Below, in pieces: positions 37,481-51,355 of a stretch of 64,000 nt of DNA. Position numbers and translations under genes: made by a program. This DNA comes from Photobacterium piscicola (lineage in GTDB: Bacteria; Pseudomonadota; Gammaproteobacteria; Enterobacterales; Vibrionaceae): assembly GCF_900166965.1 (NCBI RefSeq), contig NZ_FUZI01000004.1, positions 124,001 to 188,000 on the forward strand, written 5' to 3'. Position 1 is the first letter of the stretch, and each line of letters begins with the position of its first letter. The notes beneath the pieces are model-generated. The model ran no database searches. It had not been told where the DNA came from and saw nothing but the letters and a program-made list of their open reading frames with translations.

Positions 37481-39751
37481 TTAGTGGGCAGCTTCCATTT
37501 CACTACTGAATTGGAAATCAAGTTCACCATTAATGTAGTCAACACGAACAGAACCACCATTAACCAATGAACCGAACAACAATTCATTCGCAAGTGGCTT
37601 TTTAAGGTTCTCTTGAATCACACGCGCCATTGGGCGAGCACCCATCGCCTTGTCATAGCCTTTATCTGACATCCACTCACGTGCACGTTCAGAGACTTCC
37701 ATTGATACGCCACGCGCATCTAGCTGTGCTTGTAATTCCACAATAAACTTATCAACCACTTGGCCAATAATGTCTTTTTCAAGATGATTAAACCAAATAA
37801 TATTATCAAGACGGTTACGGAATTCTGGTGTAAATACGCGTTTGATCTCAGCCATCGCATCATGGCTATGATCCTGCTGAATAAGACCAATCGATTTACG
37901 TACTGTTTCCGTCACACCGGCGTTAGTTGTCATCACAAAAATAACATTACGGAAATCCGCTTTACGACCGTTATTGTCGGTAAGCGTACCGTTATCCATT
38001 ATTTGTAACAGTAAATTGAACACATCAGGATGCGCTTTTTCAATTTCATCAAGTAAAACAACGGAGTGAGGATTTTTAATGACGGCATCTGTTAATAATC
38101 CACCTTGGTCATAACCCACATAACCAGGAGGTGCACCAATTAAGCGGCTTACTGTATGACGTTCCATGTACTCAGACATATCAAAACGTAGCAGCTCAAT
38201 GCCCATTGTACGTGCTAACTGGACTGTTACTTCCGTTTTACCGACACCAGTAGGACCGGCAAATAAGAATGAACCAACAGGCTTATTATCAGCACTGAGT
38301 CCTGCACGGCTAAGTTTGATAGCTTCCGTTAATACATCAATCGCACTATCTTGACCAAAGACCAACATTTTTAATCGGCGATCAAGGCTTTGAAGTACAT
38401 CACGATCACTGCTTGAAATTGATTTTTCAGGAATACGAGCCATACGAGCGATCATCGACTCAATATCACCGACATTCACCGTTTTTTTACGACGGCTTGC
38501 CGGGGCTAAACGACAACGCGCACCCGCTTCATCAATCACATCAATCGCTTTATCAGGTAAGTGACGTTCGTTAATGTATTTGGCTGATAACTCAACCGCA
38601 GCACGAATCGCTTTATTGGTAAAACGAACTTCATGGTGCGCTTCATATTTAGATTTCAACCCCATCAAGATTTTAGTGGTGTCATCCAATGAAGGTTCAA
38701 CCACATCAATTTTTTGGAAACGACGCGATAAGGCACGCTCTTTCTCAAAAATATTGCTGTATTCTTGATAGGTTGTTGACCCCATGCAGCGAAGCTTACC
38801 ACTACTCAATAATGGTTTTAGTAAGTTAGCAGCATCAACTTGGCCGCCAGAGGCAGCACCTGCGCCAATGATGGTATGGATTTCATCAATAAATAAAATC
38901 GCATGTTCTTCTTTTTCAAGCTGCTTCAAAATACCTTTGAAACGTTTTTCAAAGTCACCACGGTATTTTGTGCCCGCTAAAAGAGAACCAATATCGAGCG
39001 AGTAAATAATACAGTCTTGAATAATTTCGGGCACTTGACCTTCAACAATACGCCATGCCAGACCTTCAGCAATTGCGGTTTTACCCACACCTGCTTCACC
39101 CACTAATAACGGGTTGTTTTTTCGACGGCGGCACAGCACTTGAATCGTACGCTCAAGTTCTTTATCTCGACCAATTAGAGGATCAATACCACCCGATTTG
39201 GCAAGTTGATTGAGGTTGGTAGCAAAATTCTCAAGTTTGTCTTCTGAGCTTGCTTGTTCGGTACGTTGTTCTTCGTTATTGCCAATCTCTGACGGATTCA
39301 CATCATCATTATCACTGCCTTTCACAGTGCCATGAGAAATAAAGTTCACCACATCAAGACGACTAATATCACTTTTCTTAAGCAAATATGCTGCGTGTGA
39401 TTCTTGCTCACTAAAAATAGCAACCAATACATTCGCACCAGTAACTTCACTGCGACCAGAGGATTGGACATGGAACACGGCACGTTGTAACACCCGTTGA
39501 AAACTCAATGTTGGTTGGGTTTCTCGGCTCTCATCATCCATTGGAATTAAGGGTGTTGTTTGTTCAATGAAAGAATCTAGCTCTTTACGCAACTGGTCAA
39601 GATCAGCACGACATGCTAATAACGCCTCTTGTGTGGCTACATTGTCTAACAGTGCCATCAATAAATGTTCTACCGTCATAAATTCATGACGCTTTTCCCT
39701 TGCTCGTGCAAATGCACCGTTCAGGCTTGCTTCAAGTTCTTTATTTAGCAT
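37481..39751 (-). CDS. clpA: ClpA, ATPase subunit of ClpAP protease
   Basis: 756 aa (E. coli 758). N-terminal Clp_N repeats (about 1-145) bind ClpS; an acidic linker ([16 protein letters not shown]) precedes two AAA+ modules with Walker [10 protein letters not shown] (~215) and GPTGVGKTE (~496), and Walker [11 protein letters not shown] and [10 protein letters not shown]. Pore and sensor motifs look normal. GGGGAGGTG ribosome site. 47 bp downstream of clpS; they form one unit. Confidence 0.98.
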   Translation of the reverse strand: MLNKELEASLNGAFARAREKRHEFMTVEHLLMALLDNVATQEALLACRADLDQLRKELDSFIEQTTPLIPMDDESRETQPTLSFQRVLQRAVFHVQSSGRSEVTGANVLVAIFSEQESHAAYLLKKSDISRLDVVNFISHGTVKGSDNDDVNPSEIGNNEEQRTEQASSEDKLENFATNLNQLAKSGGIDPLIGRDKELERTIQVLCRRRKNNPLLVGEAGVGKTAIAEGLAWRIVEGQVPEIIQDCIIYSLDIGSLLAGTKYRGDFEKRFKGILKQLEKEEHAILFIDEIHTIIGAGAASGGQVDAANLLKPLLSSGKLRCMGSTTYQEYSNIFEKERALSRRFQKIDVVEPSLDDTTKILMGLKSKYEAHHEVRFTNKAIRAAVELSAKYINERHLPDKAIDVIDEAGARCRLAPASRRKKTVNVGDIESMIARMARIPEKSISSSDRDVLQSLDRRLKMLVFGQDSAIDVLTEAIKLSRAGLSADNKPVGSFLFAGPTGVGKTEVTVQLARTMGIELLRFDMSEYMERHTVSRLIGAPPGYVGYDQGGLLTDAVIKNPHSVVLLDEIEKAHPDVFNLLLQIMDNGTLTDNNGRKADFRNVIFVMTTNAGVTETVRKSIGLIQQDHSHDAMAEIKRVFTPEFRNRLDNIIWFNHLEKDIIGQVVDKFIVELQAQLDARGVSMEVSERAREWMSDKGYDKAMGARPMARVIQENLKKPLANELLFGSLVNGGSVRVDYINGELDFQFSSEMEAAH

Positions 39752-39798
39752 AAGGCACCTCCCCTAAAAACCACTCAATATGGCGTGCCGGAAAAAGA

Positions 39799-40119
39799 TT
39801 ATGCTTTTTCCATCGTACACAACAACGGGTGTTCATTTTCCCGCGCGTACATCATTACTTGCGCAACTTTTGTTTCTGCTACTTCGGCAGTGAAAGTGCC
39901 ACAAATGGCTTTACCTTCATAATGCACCGCAAGCATCAACTGAGAAGCTTTTTCCAGATCCATGGAAAAAAATGTTTGTAACACATCAATCACAAAATCC
40001 ATCGGCGTATAGTCATCATTATTTAGCACTACTTTATACATCGATGGCGGCTTAACTTGGATTTCTTCTTTATCTAAGACATCAGATTCAGGATTCATCC
40101 ATTCGTATAACTTACTCAT
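39799..40119 (-). CDS. clpS: ClpS, N-degron adaptor
   Basis: 106 aa as in E. coli. [20 protein letters not shown] contains the conserved [10 protein letters not shown] that binds N-terminal Leu, Phe, Trp and Tyr; TFAEVAETK-like end region and [10 protein letters not shown] are also standard. Recruits N-degron substrates to ClpA. Divergent from cspD. Confidence 0.97.
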   Translation of the reverse strand: MSKLYEWMNPESDVLDKEEIQVKPPSMYKVVLNNDDYTPMDFVIDVLQTFFSMDLEKASQLMLAVHYEGKAICGTFTAEVAETKVAQVMMYARENEHPLLCTMEKA

Positions 40120-40339
40120 AGTTTTATCTTAGTTCATTAATTCGTGAGCTGGCTATAGCCAAGTTAACAAAAGATTTTATCAAAATGTTACAAACAATAC
40201 TTGACTGACTAGTTAATTTTACTACATTGTAAAATATAGTAGATATAATCTGCATCAAAATCGCATTAGTATGCAATCAAACATTACTCGATAAGCAACT
40301 AATGTCAAATGGAACTTGAATGCAAAAAGGATGTATAGC

Positions 40340-40561
40340 ATGGCAACAGGTACAGTGAAATGGTTCAATAACGCTAAAGGATTTGGTTTCATCTGCCCTG
40401 AAGAAGGTGAGGATGATATTTTTGCCCACTATTCAACAATTCAGATGGATGGTTACCGCACACTTAAAGCCGGTCAGCAAGTGAACTATGAAGTTCAAAC
40501 AGGTCCTAAAGGTTACCATGCCAGCGCTATTATTCCCGCCCAAGGCGATGAAGCCAAATAA
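40340..40561 (+). CDS. cspD: Cold-shock-like protein CspD
   Basis: 73 aa from the ATG at 40340 (AAGGA 8 nt upstream); the longer frame from 40316 adds eight residues with no family match. MATGTVKWFNNAKGFGFICP and the RNP motif region DDIFAHYSTIQMDGYRTL identify a CspA-fold protein, and the longer ICPEEGEDDIF form plus position next to clpSA identifies CspD, a stationary-phase replication inhibitor in E. coli. Confidence 0.93.
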   Translation: MATGTVKWFNNAKGFGFICPEEGEDDIFAHYSTIQMDGYRTLKAGQQVNYEVQTGPKGYHASAIIPAQGDEAK

Positions 40562-40589
40562 ATGGATCCCGTATTACTTGCACATTAAG

Positions 40590-40611
40590 AGGTGAGTTAT
40601 CTCACCTTTTA
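40590..40611 (+). terminator. Rho-independent terminator after cspD
   Basis: AGGTGAG (40590-40596) / CTCACCT (40601-40607), 4-nt loop, TTTTATT tail. Confidence 0.8.
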
Positions 40612-41033
40612 TTCGTTAACTCGAAACCAAATTTCTACTATCTAGTACAATATACCAATTACACTTCGACTTCGACAGTCATCTGGTGTTATTAATCCTT
40701 CGTATATGTTTTTATGCTGAAAAATTCAACAACCATGTGAACTCACTGTTTATTGAACACTCATAAATTGAATAAAATACGCATAAAAACGTAGCGTTGC
40801 TTTAAGTATTAAAATTAAGATTTAAACATCACAATACTTAACAAATAATACACATATAGCCTATTGCATTTCTATCCTATGCCAATTTTAATGAGCTGCC
40901 TATACTGACCGACTTTCCTTATTCTCTGTTTGAGAGTTAGCGCACGAGAGTATGATATATGTAATCTCGTTACTGATCGTCTATCGGTATAACACTTAAT
41001 ACATCTCACCGATAACAACACGCAACAGCCATA

Positions 41034-41060
41034 AAAAAAGCCCAGCCAATGCTGAGCTTT
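41034..41060 (-). terminator. Rho-independent terminator after icd
   Basis: AAAGCCCAGC (41037-41046) / GCTGAGCTTT (41051-41060), one mismatch, 4-nt loop, followed on the minus strand by TTTTTATGG. Confidence 0.75.
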
Positions 41061-41083
41061 ATGTATTTTAAATACGGTAATGG

Positions 41084-42337
41084 TTACATTTGCTCAATCA
41101 TATCATCAGCAAATTCTGAACATTTACGCAGGTTAGCGCCATCCATTAGACGTTCAAAATCATAGGTTACGGTCTTATTACTGATCGCCGCTTCCATTGA
41201 ACTAATAATCAAATCAGCAGCTTCTGTCCAACCCATATGACGTAACATCATTTCAGCAGACAGAATCAATGAACCAGGGTTAACCTTATCTTGGCCTGCA
41301 TACTTAGGTGCTGTACCGTGAGTCGCTTCAAACAGCGCCACACCATCACCAATATTGGCACCCGGTGCAATACCAATGCCACCCACTTGAGCTGCTAAAG
41401 CATCCGAAATGTAATCACCATTAAGGTTCATGGTTGCAATAACATCGTACTCTTCAGGGCGCAGTAAAATCTGCTGTAAGAAAGCATCAGCAATACAATC
41501 TTTGATCACAATCTCTTTGCCTGTCTTTGGATTCTTTAACGTCATCCAAGGGCCGCCATCAAGTAATTCTGCACCAAATTCTTGTAGAGCTACATCATAG
41601 CCCCAATCTTTAAACGCGCCTTCGGTAAATTTCATGATGTTACCTTTGTGTACTAAGGTTAACGAGTCACGATCATTATCAATGGTGTATTGAATTGCAG
41701 CACGTACTAGACGTTTAGTGCCCGCCTCTGATACGGGTTTAATACCAATACCACATTGCTGTGGGAATCGAATTTTTGTTGCACCCATTTCTTGCTGTAA
41801 AAATTGAATAACTTTATCAGCTTCAGGTGTACCCGCTTGGTATTCAACCCCCGCATAAATATCTTCTGAGTTTTCGCGGTAGATAACCATATCGGTTAAT
41901 TGTGGACGTTTAACTGGGCTTGGAACACCATCAAAATAACGAACAGGTCGAACACAAATATAGAGATCAAGCTCTTGACGTAATGCGACGTTCAGGGAAC
42001 GAATACCGCCACCAACGGGGGTTGTTAATGGGCCTTTAATAGCCACTTTGTATTCACGAATAAAATCAAGGGTTTCTTGTGGAAGCCATGCGTCATCGCC
42101 GTATACTTGGGTCGATTTTTCACCCGTGTAGATTTCCATCCACTCAATCTTTCGATCGCCGGCGTACGCTTTTTTAACTGCGGCATCAACAACTTTAATC
42201 ATTGCAGGACTTACATCGATCCCGATACCGTCACCTTCGATGTACGGAATAATCGGGGTACTAGGAACAATCAATTTACCTTCAGCATCTACTGTGATTT
42301 TCTGACCCGCTGTCGGTATAATTACTTTACTATCCAT
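41084..42337 (-). CDS. icd: Isocitrate dehydrogenase (NADP)
   Basis: 417 aa from the ATG at 42337, chosen because GGAG lies 8 nt upstream and the E. coli protein starts MESK like the MDSK here. Signature [12 protein letters not shown], the phosphorylatable Ser in [13 protein letters not shown] (~113), and [20 protein letters not shown]-cycle enzyme making 2-oxoglutarate. Divergent from rluE with a 143-bp shared promoter region. Confidence 0.97.
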   Translation of the reverse strand: MDSKVIIPTAGQKITVDAEGKLIVPSTPIIPYIEGDGIGIDVSPAMIKVVDAAVKKAYAGDRKIEWMEIYTGEKSTQVYGDDAWLPQETLDFIREYKVAIKGPLTTPVGGGIRSLNVALRQELDLYICVRPVRYFDGVPSPVKRPQLTDMVIYRENSEDIYAGVEYQAGTPEADKVIQFLQQEMGATKIRFPQQCGIGIKPVSEAGTKRLVRAAIQYTIDNDRDSLTLVHKGNIMKFTEGAFKDWGYDVALQEFGAELLDGGPWMTLKNPKTGKEIVIKDCIADAFLQQILLRPEEYDVIATMNLNGDYISDALAAQVGGIGIAPGANIGDGVALFEATHGTAPKYAGQDKVNPGSLILSAEMMLRHMGWTEAADLIISSMEAAISNKTVTYDFERLMDGANLRKCSEFADDMIEQM

Positions 42338-42480
42338 TTTAAATCTCCTGGCATCCATTTGTTATCATTTTGTAAGAAGCGAGCAAATCATACTTTAAAT
42401 TTTATCAATACGTCAATTGTGTAATTTTTCACGTATAATAAGCCTGTCCAACTCATCAACTCTTACAACAACGCGTATTT

Positions 42481-43131
42481 ATGAAGCCAAACACCACAAA
42501 TCGTCAACCTCTTCGTGCCAATAATGAGCGTAGAGCGTCAAGAAAAATAAATAAACCCAAGCGTCCTCGTGGCCCACAAAAAGTTATTTTATTTAACAAA
42601 CCTTATAACACTTTGACCCAATTTTCAGGTGAACCTGGTGATAGCACCTTAGCGGATTTTATTCCGGTTAAAGATGTTTATCCTGCTGGACGGTTGGATA
42701 AAGACAGTGAAGGATTACTGGTATTAACTAATGACGGTATTTTGCAAGCGCGATTAACCCAACCACAATCAAAGCAAGCCAAAGTCTATTGGGTGCAGGT
42801 TGAAGGCGCACCAACAGCTGCAGATTTACAGCAGTTACGTGATGGCGTGACATTAAAAGATGGCCCAACGCTACCCGCTGGCGTTGAAGTGATCGAATCA
42901 CCACAAATATGGGATCGTACGCCACCTATTCGTGAGCGTAAAAATATTCCCACAACCTGGCTTGCTATTACGTTACGTGAAGGTCGTAATCGCCAAGTTC
43001 GTCGCATGACGGCGCATATCGGTTTTCCAACATTACGTTTAATTCGCTATCAAATGGCGCAATGGACGGTGGCAGATTTAGCGCCGGGTGAATGGAAAGA
43101 AATTACGCTTCCAAGTCCAAATCTAGCGTAG
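42481..43131 (+). CDS. rluE: 23S rRNA pseudouridine(2457) synthase RluE
   Basis: 216 aa, as E. coli RluE. A basic N-terminal tail (about 1-32, many Arg/Lys) precedes the RsuA/RluB-type catalytic core: [35 protein letters not shown] with the catalytic Asp in GRLDKDS, and [15 protein letters not shown]. No S4 domain, as is normal for RluE. Divergent from icd, as in E. coli. Confidence 0.95.
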   Translation: MKPNTTNRQPLRANNERRASRKINKPKRPRGPQKVILFNKPYNTLTQFSGEPGDSTLADFIPVKDVYPAGRLDKDSEGLLVLTNDGILQARLTQPQSKQAKVYWVQVEGAPTAADLQQLRDGVTLKDGPTLPAGVEVIESPQIWDRTPPIRERKNIPTTWLAITLREGRNRQVRRMTAHIGFPTLRLIRYQMAQWTVADLAPGEWKEITLPSPNLA

Positions 43132-44624
<1,493 letters not shown>

Positions 44625-44638
44625 AGGAGTTTTTGCGC

Positions 44639-45256
44639 GTGGCTTACTCTATTTATGATCGAACGATTGCGTTTGCAGGTATGTGCCAAGCAGTCAAATT
44701 AGTTCAAGATGTTGCCCGTAATGGCAATTGCGATTCAGCAGCATTAAGCACAATGCTCAATAGCATTATGGCAACAGATCCAGCCAACACCGTCGGTGTC
44801 TACGGCAGCGAAGCTGATCTACGTATTGGCTTAGAAGCTATGGTGCGTGATATTGATGGTTCATCATCTGGCAGTGAAATAACACGATACCTTGTAGGTG
44901 TTATGGCACTGGAACGTAAACTATCGGCTCGTCGCGATAGCATGGCACAACTGAGTGATCGTGTTGACACATTGAAACGCCAAACGGTCCATTTTGAACT
45001 ACTTGACGAACAAATGTTGAGTAATATTGCCAGTATTTATTTGGATATTATCAGCCCATTAGGACCTCGTATTCAAGTATCTGGTACGCCAGCGCAATTA
45101 CAATTGCCTCATGTTCAGCATCGTGTTCGTGCATTATTACTTGCAGCCGTTCGTAGTGCTGTTCTTTGGAGCCAAGTCGGTGGTAAACGCCGTCATTTAT
45201 TATTTGGTCGTAAGCAAATGCTAGAACAAGCAAAAATTTTGCTCGCTCGAAACTAA
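44639..45256 (+). CDS. hflD: HflD, high-frequency lysogenization protein homologue
   Basis: 205 aa from the GTG at 44639 (GGAG 9 nt upstream); a TTG at 44633 is only 3 nt from the ribosome site. Family motifs: [46 protein letters not shown] and [18 protein letters not shown]. Peripheral inner-membrane protein; in E. coli it affects lambda CII stability, its own cellular role is unclear. Between mnmA and purB as in E. coli. Confidence 0.92.
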   Translation: MAYSIYDRTIAFAGMCQAVKLVQDVARNGNCDSAALSTMLNSIMATDPANTVGVYGSEADLRIGLEAMVRDIDGSSSGSEITRYLVGVMALERKLSARRDSMAQLSDRVDTLKRQTVHFELLDEQMLSNIASIYLDIISPLGPRIQVSGTPAQLQLPHVQHRVRALLLAAVRSAVLWSQVGGKRRHLLFGRKQMLEQAKILLARN

Positions 45257-45277
45257 GTTAACGCATTGCTAACTTCA

Positions 45278-45303
45278 ATTCAGCCTGATAAATCAGGCTG
45301 AAT
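45278..45303 (+). terminator. Hairpin between hflD and purB
   Basis: Perfect 12-bp stem ATTCAGCCTGAT (45278-45289) / ATCAGGCTGAAT (45292-45303) with a 2-nt centre, then ATTAATTTTGTTTT. Either a leaky terminator or an attenuator that separates purB from mnmA-hflD. Confidence 0.65.
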
Positions 45304-45308
45304 ATTAA

Positions 45309-46712
<1,404 letters not shown>

Positions 46713-47159
46713 ATTACCGCTATTACAAATAGAGTTAATAATATAAGGACGTTATTTGATAACGTCCTTTTTATTAACGCTACACTGATAATTTATTGAC
46801 GGTTTGTTGACGATATCACTATTATCTTAGCTTATACTTCTCTGCGTTAATTAATAGTAATAGTTATGATGAACATTTGTATGACTATTATTTATAAATA
46901 ACAATAAGGAATATAAAATAATAATAACAGCAATGAAAATTCCTACAAAATATAATATTAACGCATTCGCAATGTGCATACCTACCTAAGTTCATATTCA
47001 TTGAACGATAAAACAATACCTTAGTGTTATATAAAAAATAATAAATAATGCATAGTTTATGTTTTTATTGTTTTCATAACTCTTCAGGAGCATCTTGGAT
47101 CTGTTTTTGCTATTTTGCTTATGATAATTAAAATATAAAAATAGTGGAGTTCTTTCATC
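46713..47159. other. Intergenic region purB - EAL gene
   Basis: 447 bp, among the most A+T-rich stretches of the window. After the purB terminator I see no gene, repeat or defined site. Confidence 0.5.
46745..46773 (+). terminator. Rho-independent terminator after purB
   Basis: AAGGACGTTA (46745-46754) / TAACGTCCTT (46760-46769), 5-nt loop, T tail. Confidence 0.9.
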
Positions 47160-48734
47160 GTGACTATCAGACGTCCTTCAATCTCGTTATATAGCATTGT
47201 ATTAATAATGTTATTTCTCGCTATAGGTTTCGTGACGTTAGCACTTACTTCACAATCAGTTGGTCGCCAATTATTTAAATATAATCTTGAATCATTTGAA
47301 TATAAGCGAAGTAATAACTACTTACAAAGCATTCAATCCACTGCTATTCTACTTGATAATCTACAATATCATCTGTCTTATACCTGTGATAATGAAGATA
47401 TATCAGAGCTTGAACGAGCAAGCTATTATTCATCAAATATTCGTAATATTAGCCTTACCACTAATTCAGGTAAAATCTGTGGCGATCGGACCAATTTAAG
47501 TCAGATGTATGGTTCTCCAATCAAAAAGATTCAATTGAATAATGATCTTGCCATGGTAGCAAATGCAAATAATAGTGAATCAATTCTTCAATATAGTAAA
47601 AAGGTTGTTGGTGGCGTAATTACTGTTGATATTGAAAAACAACCTATCGATGCTTTATTAGTTAATACTTGTGATAATTGTTGGGTCCAAACGATAGAGC
47701 ATGATGGTATTACGTTGTATACCAGTAATACTGAAAATGCATCAAAAGCTCTGTTCAAACAACCAGCAGTAAATGATCAGCAACTAAAAAACGCAATGGA
47801 ACCTATTATATCGAGGCCTTTTTATAAAAAGGCATCAATAACATATTATATTACACCTCAAGTAATTACAGACTATCGTGCACGCATAAAACCATTTTTA
47901 TTGCTGGTATTAAGCGGGTTAATTTTTATTGTCTTAATAATGTTATATCGTCGCTATCGCAGCACAAGTATTATTAAATACTTGATACTCAATGCGATTA
48001 AACAAAATCATTTAGTACCTTACTATCAGCCCATTATTGATGCAGAAAAGCATTTAACATGTGGCTATGAAGTCTTAATTCGTTGGGAGACTAAAAAAGG
48101 TAAAGTTATTCTACCTGATGAATTTATTCCTCAATGTGAAACGAACGGTGTCATTACACCGCTAACTTTTCAATTAATTAATACTGTTGCGCGTGATATT
48201 CATAAGCTAGAAGCCTTACATGGCAAAACACTGCCTTACTACTTCAGCATTAATATCAGCGCCAGTGTACTACAAGATCCAGAGCTCATTGATATTACGC
48301 GTTCAGCTCTGGCTCACTACCACATTGCACCTCATAACATTGCTTTTGAGCTCACAGAACGCTCTCCAATTGATAATATTGAGCAAGCAGAAAAAAACTG
48401 TCAGAAACTCAATGCTATGGGAGTTCAAATTAAGCTTGATGATGTCGGTAATGGCCACTGTGACTTGTTGTCTCTACAAAGATTACAAGCGACAACCATT
48501 AAAATTGATAAAGTATTTATTGCTGATATTGGTTCATCAAACGCAAATACTATTATTAAATCATTAGCTGCATTTGCGGAACAAGCAGAAGTAGAAATAA
48601 TTGCAGAAGGGATTGAAACACAACAGCAGGCTGAAATTTTACTTGATATTGGCATTCGTTATCATCAAGGTTTTTTATATAGCAAACCAATGCCATTTGA
48701 CTTGTTAATTAACGATAAACACTTCAATGTCTAA
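47160..48734 (+). CDS. Membrane c-di-GMP phosphodiesterase (CSS-like sensor + EAL)
   Basis: 524 aa, GTG start with GGAG 10 nt upstream. TM1 (~11-30), periplasmic domain with two spaced Cys (C76, and C107 in GKICGDR) as in the CSS-motif domain of redox-sensing EAL proteins, TM2 (~243-262), then an EAL domain. Catalytic residues look complete: YEVLIRWE, SINISA, ELTERSP, KLDDVGNGHCDL, IKIDKVFI, IAEGIET and HQGFLYSKP. Hydrolyses c-di-GMP; in characterised family members a periplasmic disulfide controls activity. A CDNCW motif near 184-188 may add Cys to the sensor. Its end overlaps the next gene by 8 bp. Confidence 0.88.
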   Translation: MTIRRPSISLYSIVLIMLFLAIGFVTLALTSQSVGRQLFKYNLESFEYKRSNNYLQSIQSTAILLDNLQYHLSYTCDNEDISELERASYYSSNIRNISLTTNSGKICGDRTNLSQMYGSPIKKIQLNNDLAMVANANNSESILQYSKKVVGGVITVDIEKQPIDALLVNTCDNCWVQTIEHDGITLYTSNTENASKALFKQPAVNDQQLKNAMEPIISRPFYKKASITYYITPQVITDYRARIKPFLLLVLSGLIFIVLIMLYRRYRSTSIIKYLILNAIKQNHLVPYYQPIIDAEKHLTCGYEVLIRWETKKGKVILPDEFIPQCETNGVITPLTFQLINTVARDIHKLEALHGKTLPYYFSINISASVLQDPELIDITRSALAHYHIAPHNIAFELTERSPIDNIEQAEKNCQKLNAMGVQIKLDDVGNGHCDLLSLQRLQATTIKIDKVFIADIGSSNANTIIKSLAAFAEQAEVEIIAEGIETQQQAEILLDIGIRYHQGFLYSKPMPFDLLINDKHFNV

Positions 48735-50328
48735 AATAGAACATCATATATTTAAAAAAAACGATTCTGAACGGAAGTTTAACCACTTTATTTTCGAAAA
48801 TAAATTCGTCAAAAAAATAGTTATTATTTTATGTAATATGTTGATACTGGCAGGTTTAGTTACTATCAGTATCCGTAATGATATTCATGAAACACAGCTA
48901 TACGTGCAAGAAAATTTGAATCAAATAAAAAATGCAATGAATACGTTAGCATTTCGAAATCAACGTTATGCCAGTACGGTAACAAAAGCTATTAACGACC
49001 TAAAAAACCAACAATTACAGGCTTTAGTTACAATACATTATTACCCAAAATTAAAAGAATTTGGCTTCAATCGGGGTATTTATCCCGATAATCTGCTTAA
49101 TGGCACGTTACTTGGTCCAGGGAAGCCAAATAAGCACATTCAAAATGATACCCATATTTTTGCTCTGCTTGATGATCTATGGGCTGAGCAACAACATCAT
49201 TCGATCACCTATAATTACTATTATATTTCTCATACATTGGAATATTTTTATCTATCATCAAAATCCAATGCTATTAATTTTAATGCCACAAGAGAATTTT
49301 TCTCGTCGCCAAAATATAAAGATCAGCGTTCTGAATCTCAACCTGTAACATCACTATATAATGGCTTTTATTATACGGCGCCTTACCTTGATTTTTTCTC
49401 TAACCGAATGGTTATTACGATTAAATCACCCGTTTATAATAAAGATCAGGTCGTCGGTGATATTGGGGTTGATATTCCAGTTAAATCATTACTATCGTCA
49501 ATCACCTTACCTAATAAATTAAAATCTTCATTAAATTTATATCTTTATGATGTTAATAAGAAAAAGAGGATTGATATTTTTAAGGGATATAACCATACAC
49601 TATTACCATCAATACAGGTCTACACCCGTTTAAGTAATAATATTCTGATACACGCGAATATCTCATCAACAATTTTTATTACTTTTGCTGTTCAAATTCT
49701 GACTTTCGGGTTACTTATTTTGATCGCACTTAATTATATGAATGCCACATTAAGAAAATACAAATCTCAAAAACAGTATTATCAATTAGAGGCATATACA
49801 GATCAATTAACGGGATTATTTAACCGTCGAATTCTTGATACTGTTATCAAAAAAACACTAGAAGAAAATAGAGCAATCGATAAACCAATTTCAATGATTG
49901 TTTTTGATGCCAATGATTTTAAAACAATTAATGATACTTATGGACATGATATTGGTGACTTAGCACTGAAACATATTTCATCAACCATTGATGATATGAC
50001 ACGAGACAGTGATATTTGTATTCGACTCGGGGGTGATGAATTTTGTATTATTTTGCCCAATGCCGATTTAGAACAAGCATTATTAATGGCAGATCGCTTA
50101 GAATTAGCTATTTTTAGCGGCTATTTTTGTCATTATCATATAAAAGTAGCGATTTCTACTGGTTGTACGGTAATTAAGCCAAATGAAAATTTACATGATG
50201 CTTTAATTCGAGCTGATAAAACTTTGTATAAAAATAAAGAAAATAAAGCTGAAAATAGAAAAGCACTGCAACAGCAGCTAAATAATTATGTATTTAAATC
50301 TCCACCGTCTTTTCAAAAAAAAGAGTAA
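48727..50328 (+). CDS. Membrane diguanylate cyclase (Cache-like sensor + GGDEF)
   Basis: 533 aa. TM1 (~29-48), an extracytoplasmic region of ~265 residues with a Cache/PDC-like part (PYLDFFSNRMVITIKSPVYN then DQVVGDIGVDIPVKSL), TM2 (~318-338), and a GGDEF domain starting YTDQLTGLFNRR. The active site RLGGDEFCIIL and the upstream RxxD inhibitory site (RDSD, five residues before GGDEF) are intact, so it is predicted to be an active, product-inhibited cyclase making c-di-GMP. It overlaps the EAL gene, so opposite activities are made from one message. Confidence 0.9.
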   Translation: MSKIEHHIFKKNDSERKFNHFIFENKFVKKIVIILCNMLILAGLVTISIRNDIHETQLYVQENLNQIKNAMNTLAFRNQRYASTVTKAINDLKNQQLQALVTIHYYPKLKEFGFNRGIYPDNLLNGTLLGPGKPNKHIQNDTHIFALLDDLWAEQQHHSITYNYYYISHTLEYFYLSSKSNAINFNATREFFSSPKYKDQRSESQPVTSLYNGFYYTAPYLDFFSNRMVITIKSPVYNKDQVVGDIGVDIPVKSLLSSITLPNKLKSSLNLYLYDVNKKKRIDIFKGYNHTLLPSIQVYTRLSNNILIHANISSTIFITFAVQILTFGLLILIALNYMNATLRKYKSQKQYYQLEAYTDQLTGLFNRRILDTVIKKTLEENRAIDKPISMIVFDANDFKTINDTYGHDIGDLALKHISSTIDDMTRDSDICIRLGGDEFCIILPNADLEQALLMADRLELAIFSGYFCHYHIKVAISTGCTVIKPNENLHDALIRADKTLYKNKENKAENRKALQQQLNNYVFKSPPSFQKKE

Positions 50329-50356
50329 CGCTCAATAAATAATTGAAACGTTACTC
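50323..50356. terminator. Bidirectional terminator between GGDEF gene and oppF
   Basis: GAGTAACG (50323-50330) / CGTTACTC (50349-50356) with an 18-nt loop, A run before and TCTTTT after, between convergent genes. Confidence 0.65.
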
Positions 50357-50368
50357 ATCTTTTAGCCA

Positions 50369-51355
50369 TTAAATCTGTAGGCACGAAACTGCATGTTGGT
50401 GAGTACCTACTAATACCGGTTTTTCTTTCGCACAATGGGCAACAGCTTTAGGGCAACGGGTACGGAAGACACAGCCTGATGGTGGGTTCATCGGTGATGG
50501 TAAATCGCCTTCTAACAGCTCAATATGTTTATTACGCTCTAACTGTGGATCAGGGATCGGCACCGCCGACATTAAGGCCTTAGTATAAGGATGCTGAGGG
50601 TTAGCAAACAGAGCTTTACTGTCTCCCATCTCAACCGCATTACCTAGATACATTACCAATACTCGATCAGAAATATGTTTAACAACCGACAAATCATGGG
50701 CGATAAATATTAAACTTAGTCCCATTTCTTTTTGCAACGACTTAAGTAAATTCACCACTTGCGCTTGAATAGAAACATCAAGGGCTGATACTGGCTCATC
50801 ACAAATAATCATTTTAGGCTTTAAAATCAACGCACGTGCAATACCAATTCGTTGACATTGTCCGCCAGAAAATTCATGAGGATAACGATTGATTACGTTC
50901 GGTAATAGTCCGACTTTGGTCATCATTGCTTGTACTTGTTGTTTGATTTCTTCAGCTGATAATTGGCTGTAAAATGCTTTTAATGGCTCGGCAATAATTT
51001 CGCCAACGGTCATACGCGGATTTAATGATGCTAATGGATCTTGAAAAATCATCTGAATCTGTTTGCGAGTTTCACGTCGAGCGCTGTGATTTAACTTTGT
51101 AAGATCTTGTCCTAGCCATACGACTTGACCATCCGTCGCTTCGACCAAACCAATAATCGCGCGAGCAAATGTTGATTTACCACAACCTGATTCGCCAACA
51201 ACACCTAACGTTTCACCTTCATAAACACTAACATTAATACCATCAACCGCTTTTAATTTGGTTGGTTGACTCCAAGGCCATGCTAATTTAGACGCAATAC
51301 TAAAATGGACTTTAAGATTGGTAATATCCAATAATAATTTCTTTTCCGTCTTCAT
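50369..51355 (-). CDS. oppF: Oligopeptide ABC transporter ATP-binding protein OppF
   Basis: 328 aa. Walker A GVVGESGCGKST (~51-62), signature FSGGQCQRIGIARAL, Walker B MIICDEPVSALD and the C-terminal oligopeptide/dipeptide domain with PSGCVFRTRCPKA (Cys cluster). Starts in an ATGA overlap with the oppD stop. Last gene of oppABCDF. Confidence 0.95.
   Translation of the reverse strand: MKTEKKLLLDITNLKVHFSIASKLAWPWSQPTKLKAVDGINVSVYEGETLGVVGESGCGKSTFARAIIGLVEATDGQVVWLGQDLTKLNHSARRETRKQIQMIFQDPLASLNPRMTVGEIIAEPLKAFYSQLSAEEIKQQVQAMMTKVGLLPNVINRYPHEFSGGQCQRIGIARALILKPKMIICDEPVSALDVSIQAQVVNLLKSLQKEMGLSLIFIAHDLSVVKHISDRVLVMYLGNAVEMGDSKALFANPQHPYTKALMSAVPIPDPQLERNKHIELLEGDLPSPMNPPSGCVFRTRCPKAVAHCAKEKPVLVGTHQHAVSCLQI

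Larger units (their letters stand above)
40562..41083. other. Intergenic region cspD-icd (convergent)
   Basis: 522 bp. Terminators at both ends; the 400 bp between are A+T-rich and show no gene or clear repeat. Confidence 0.55.
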
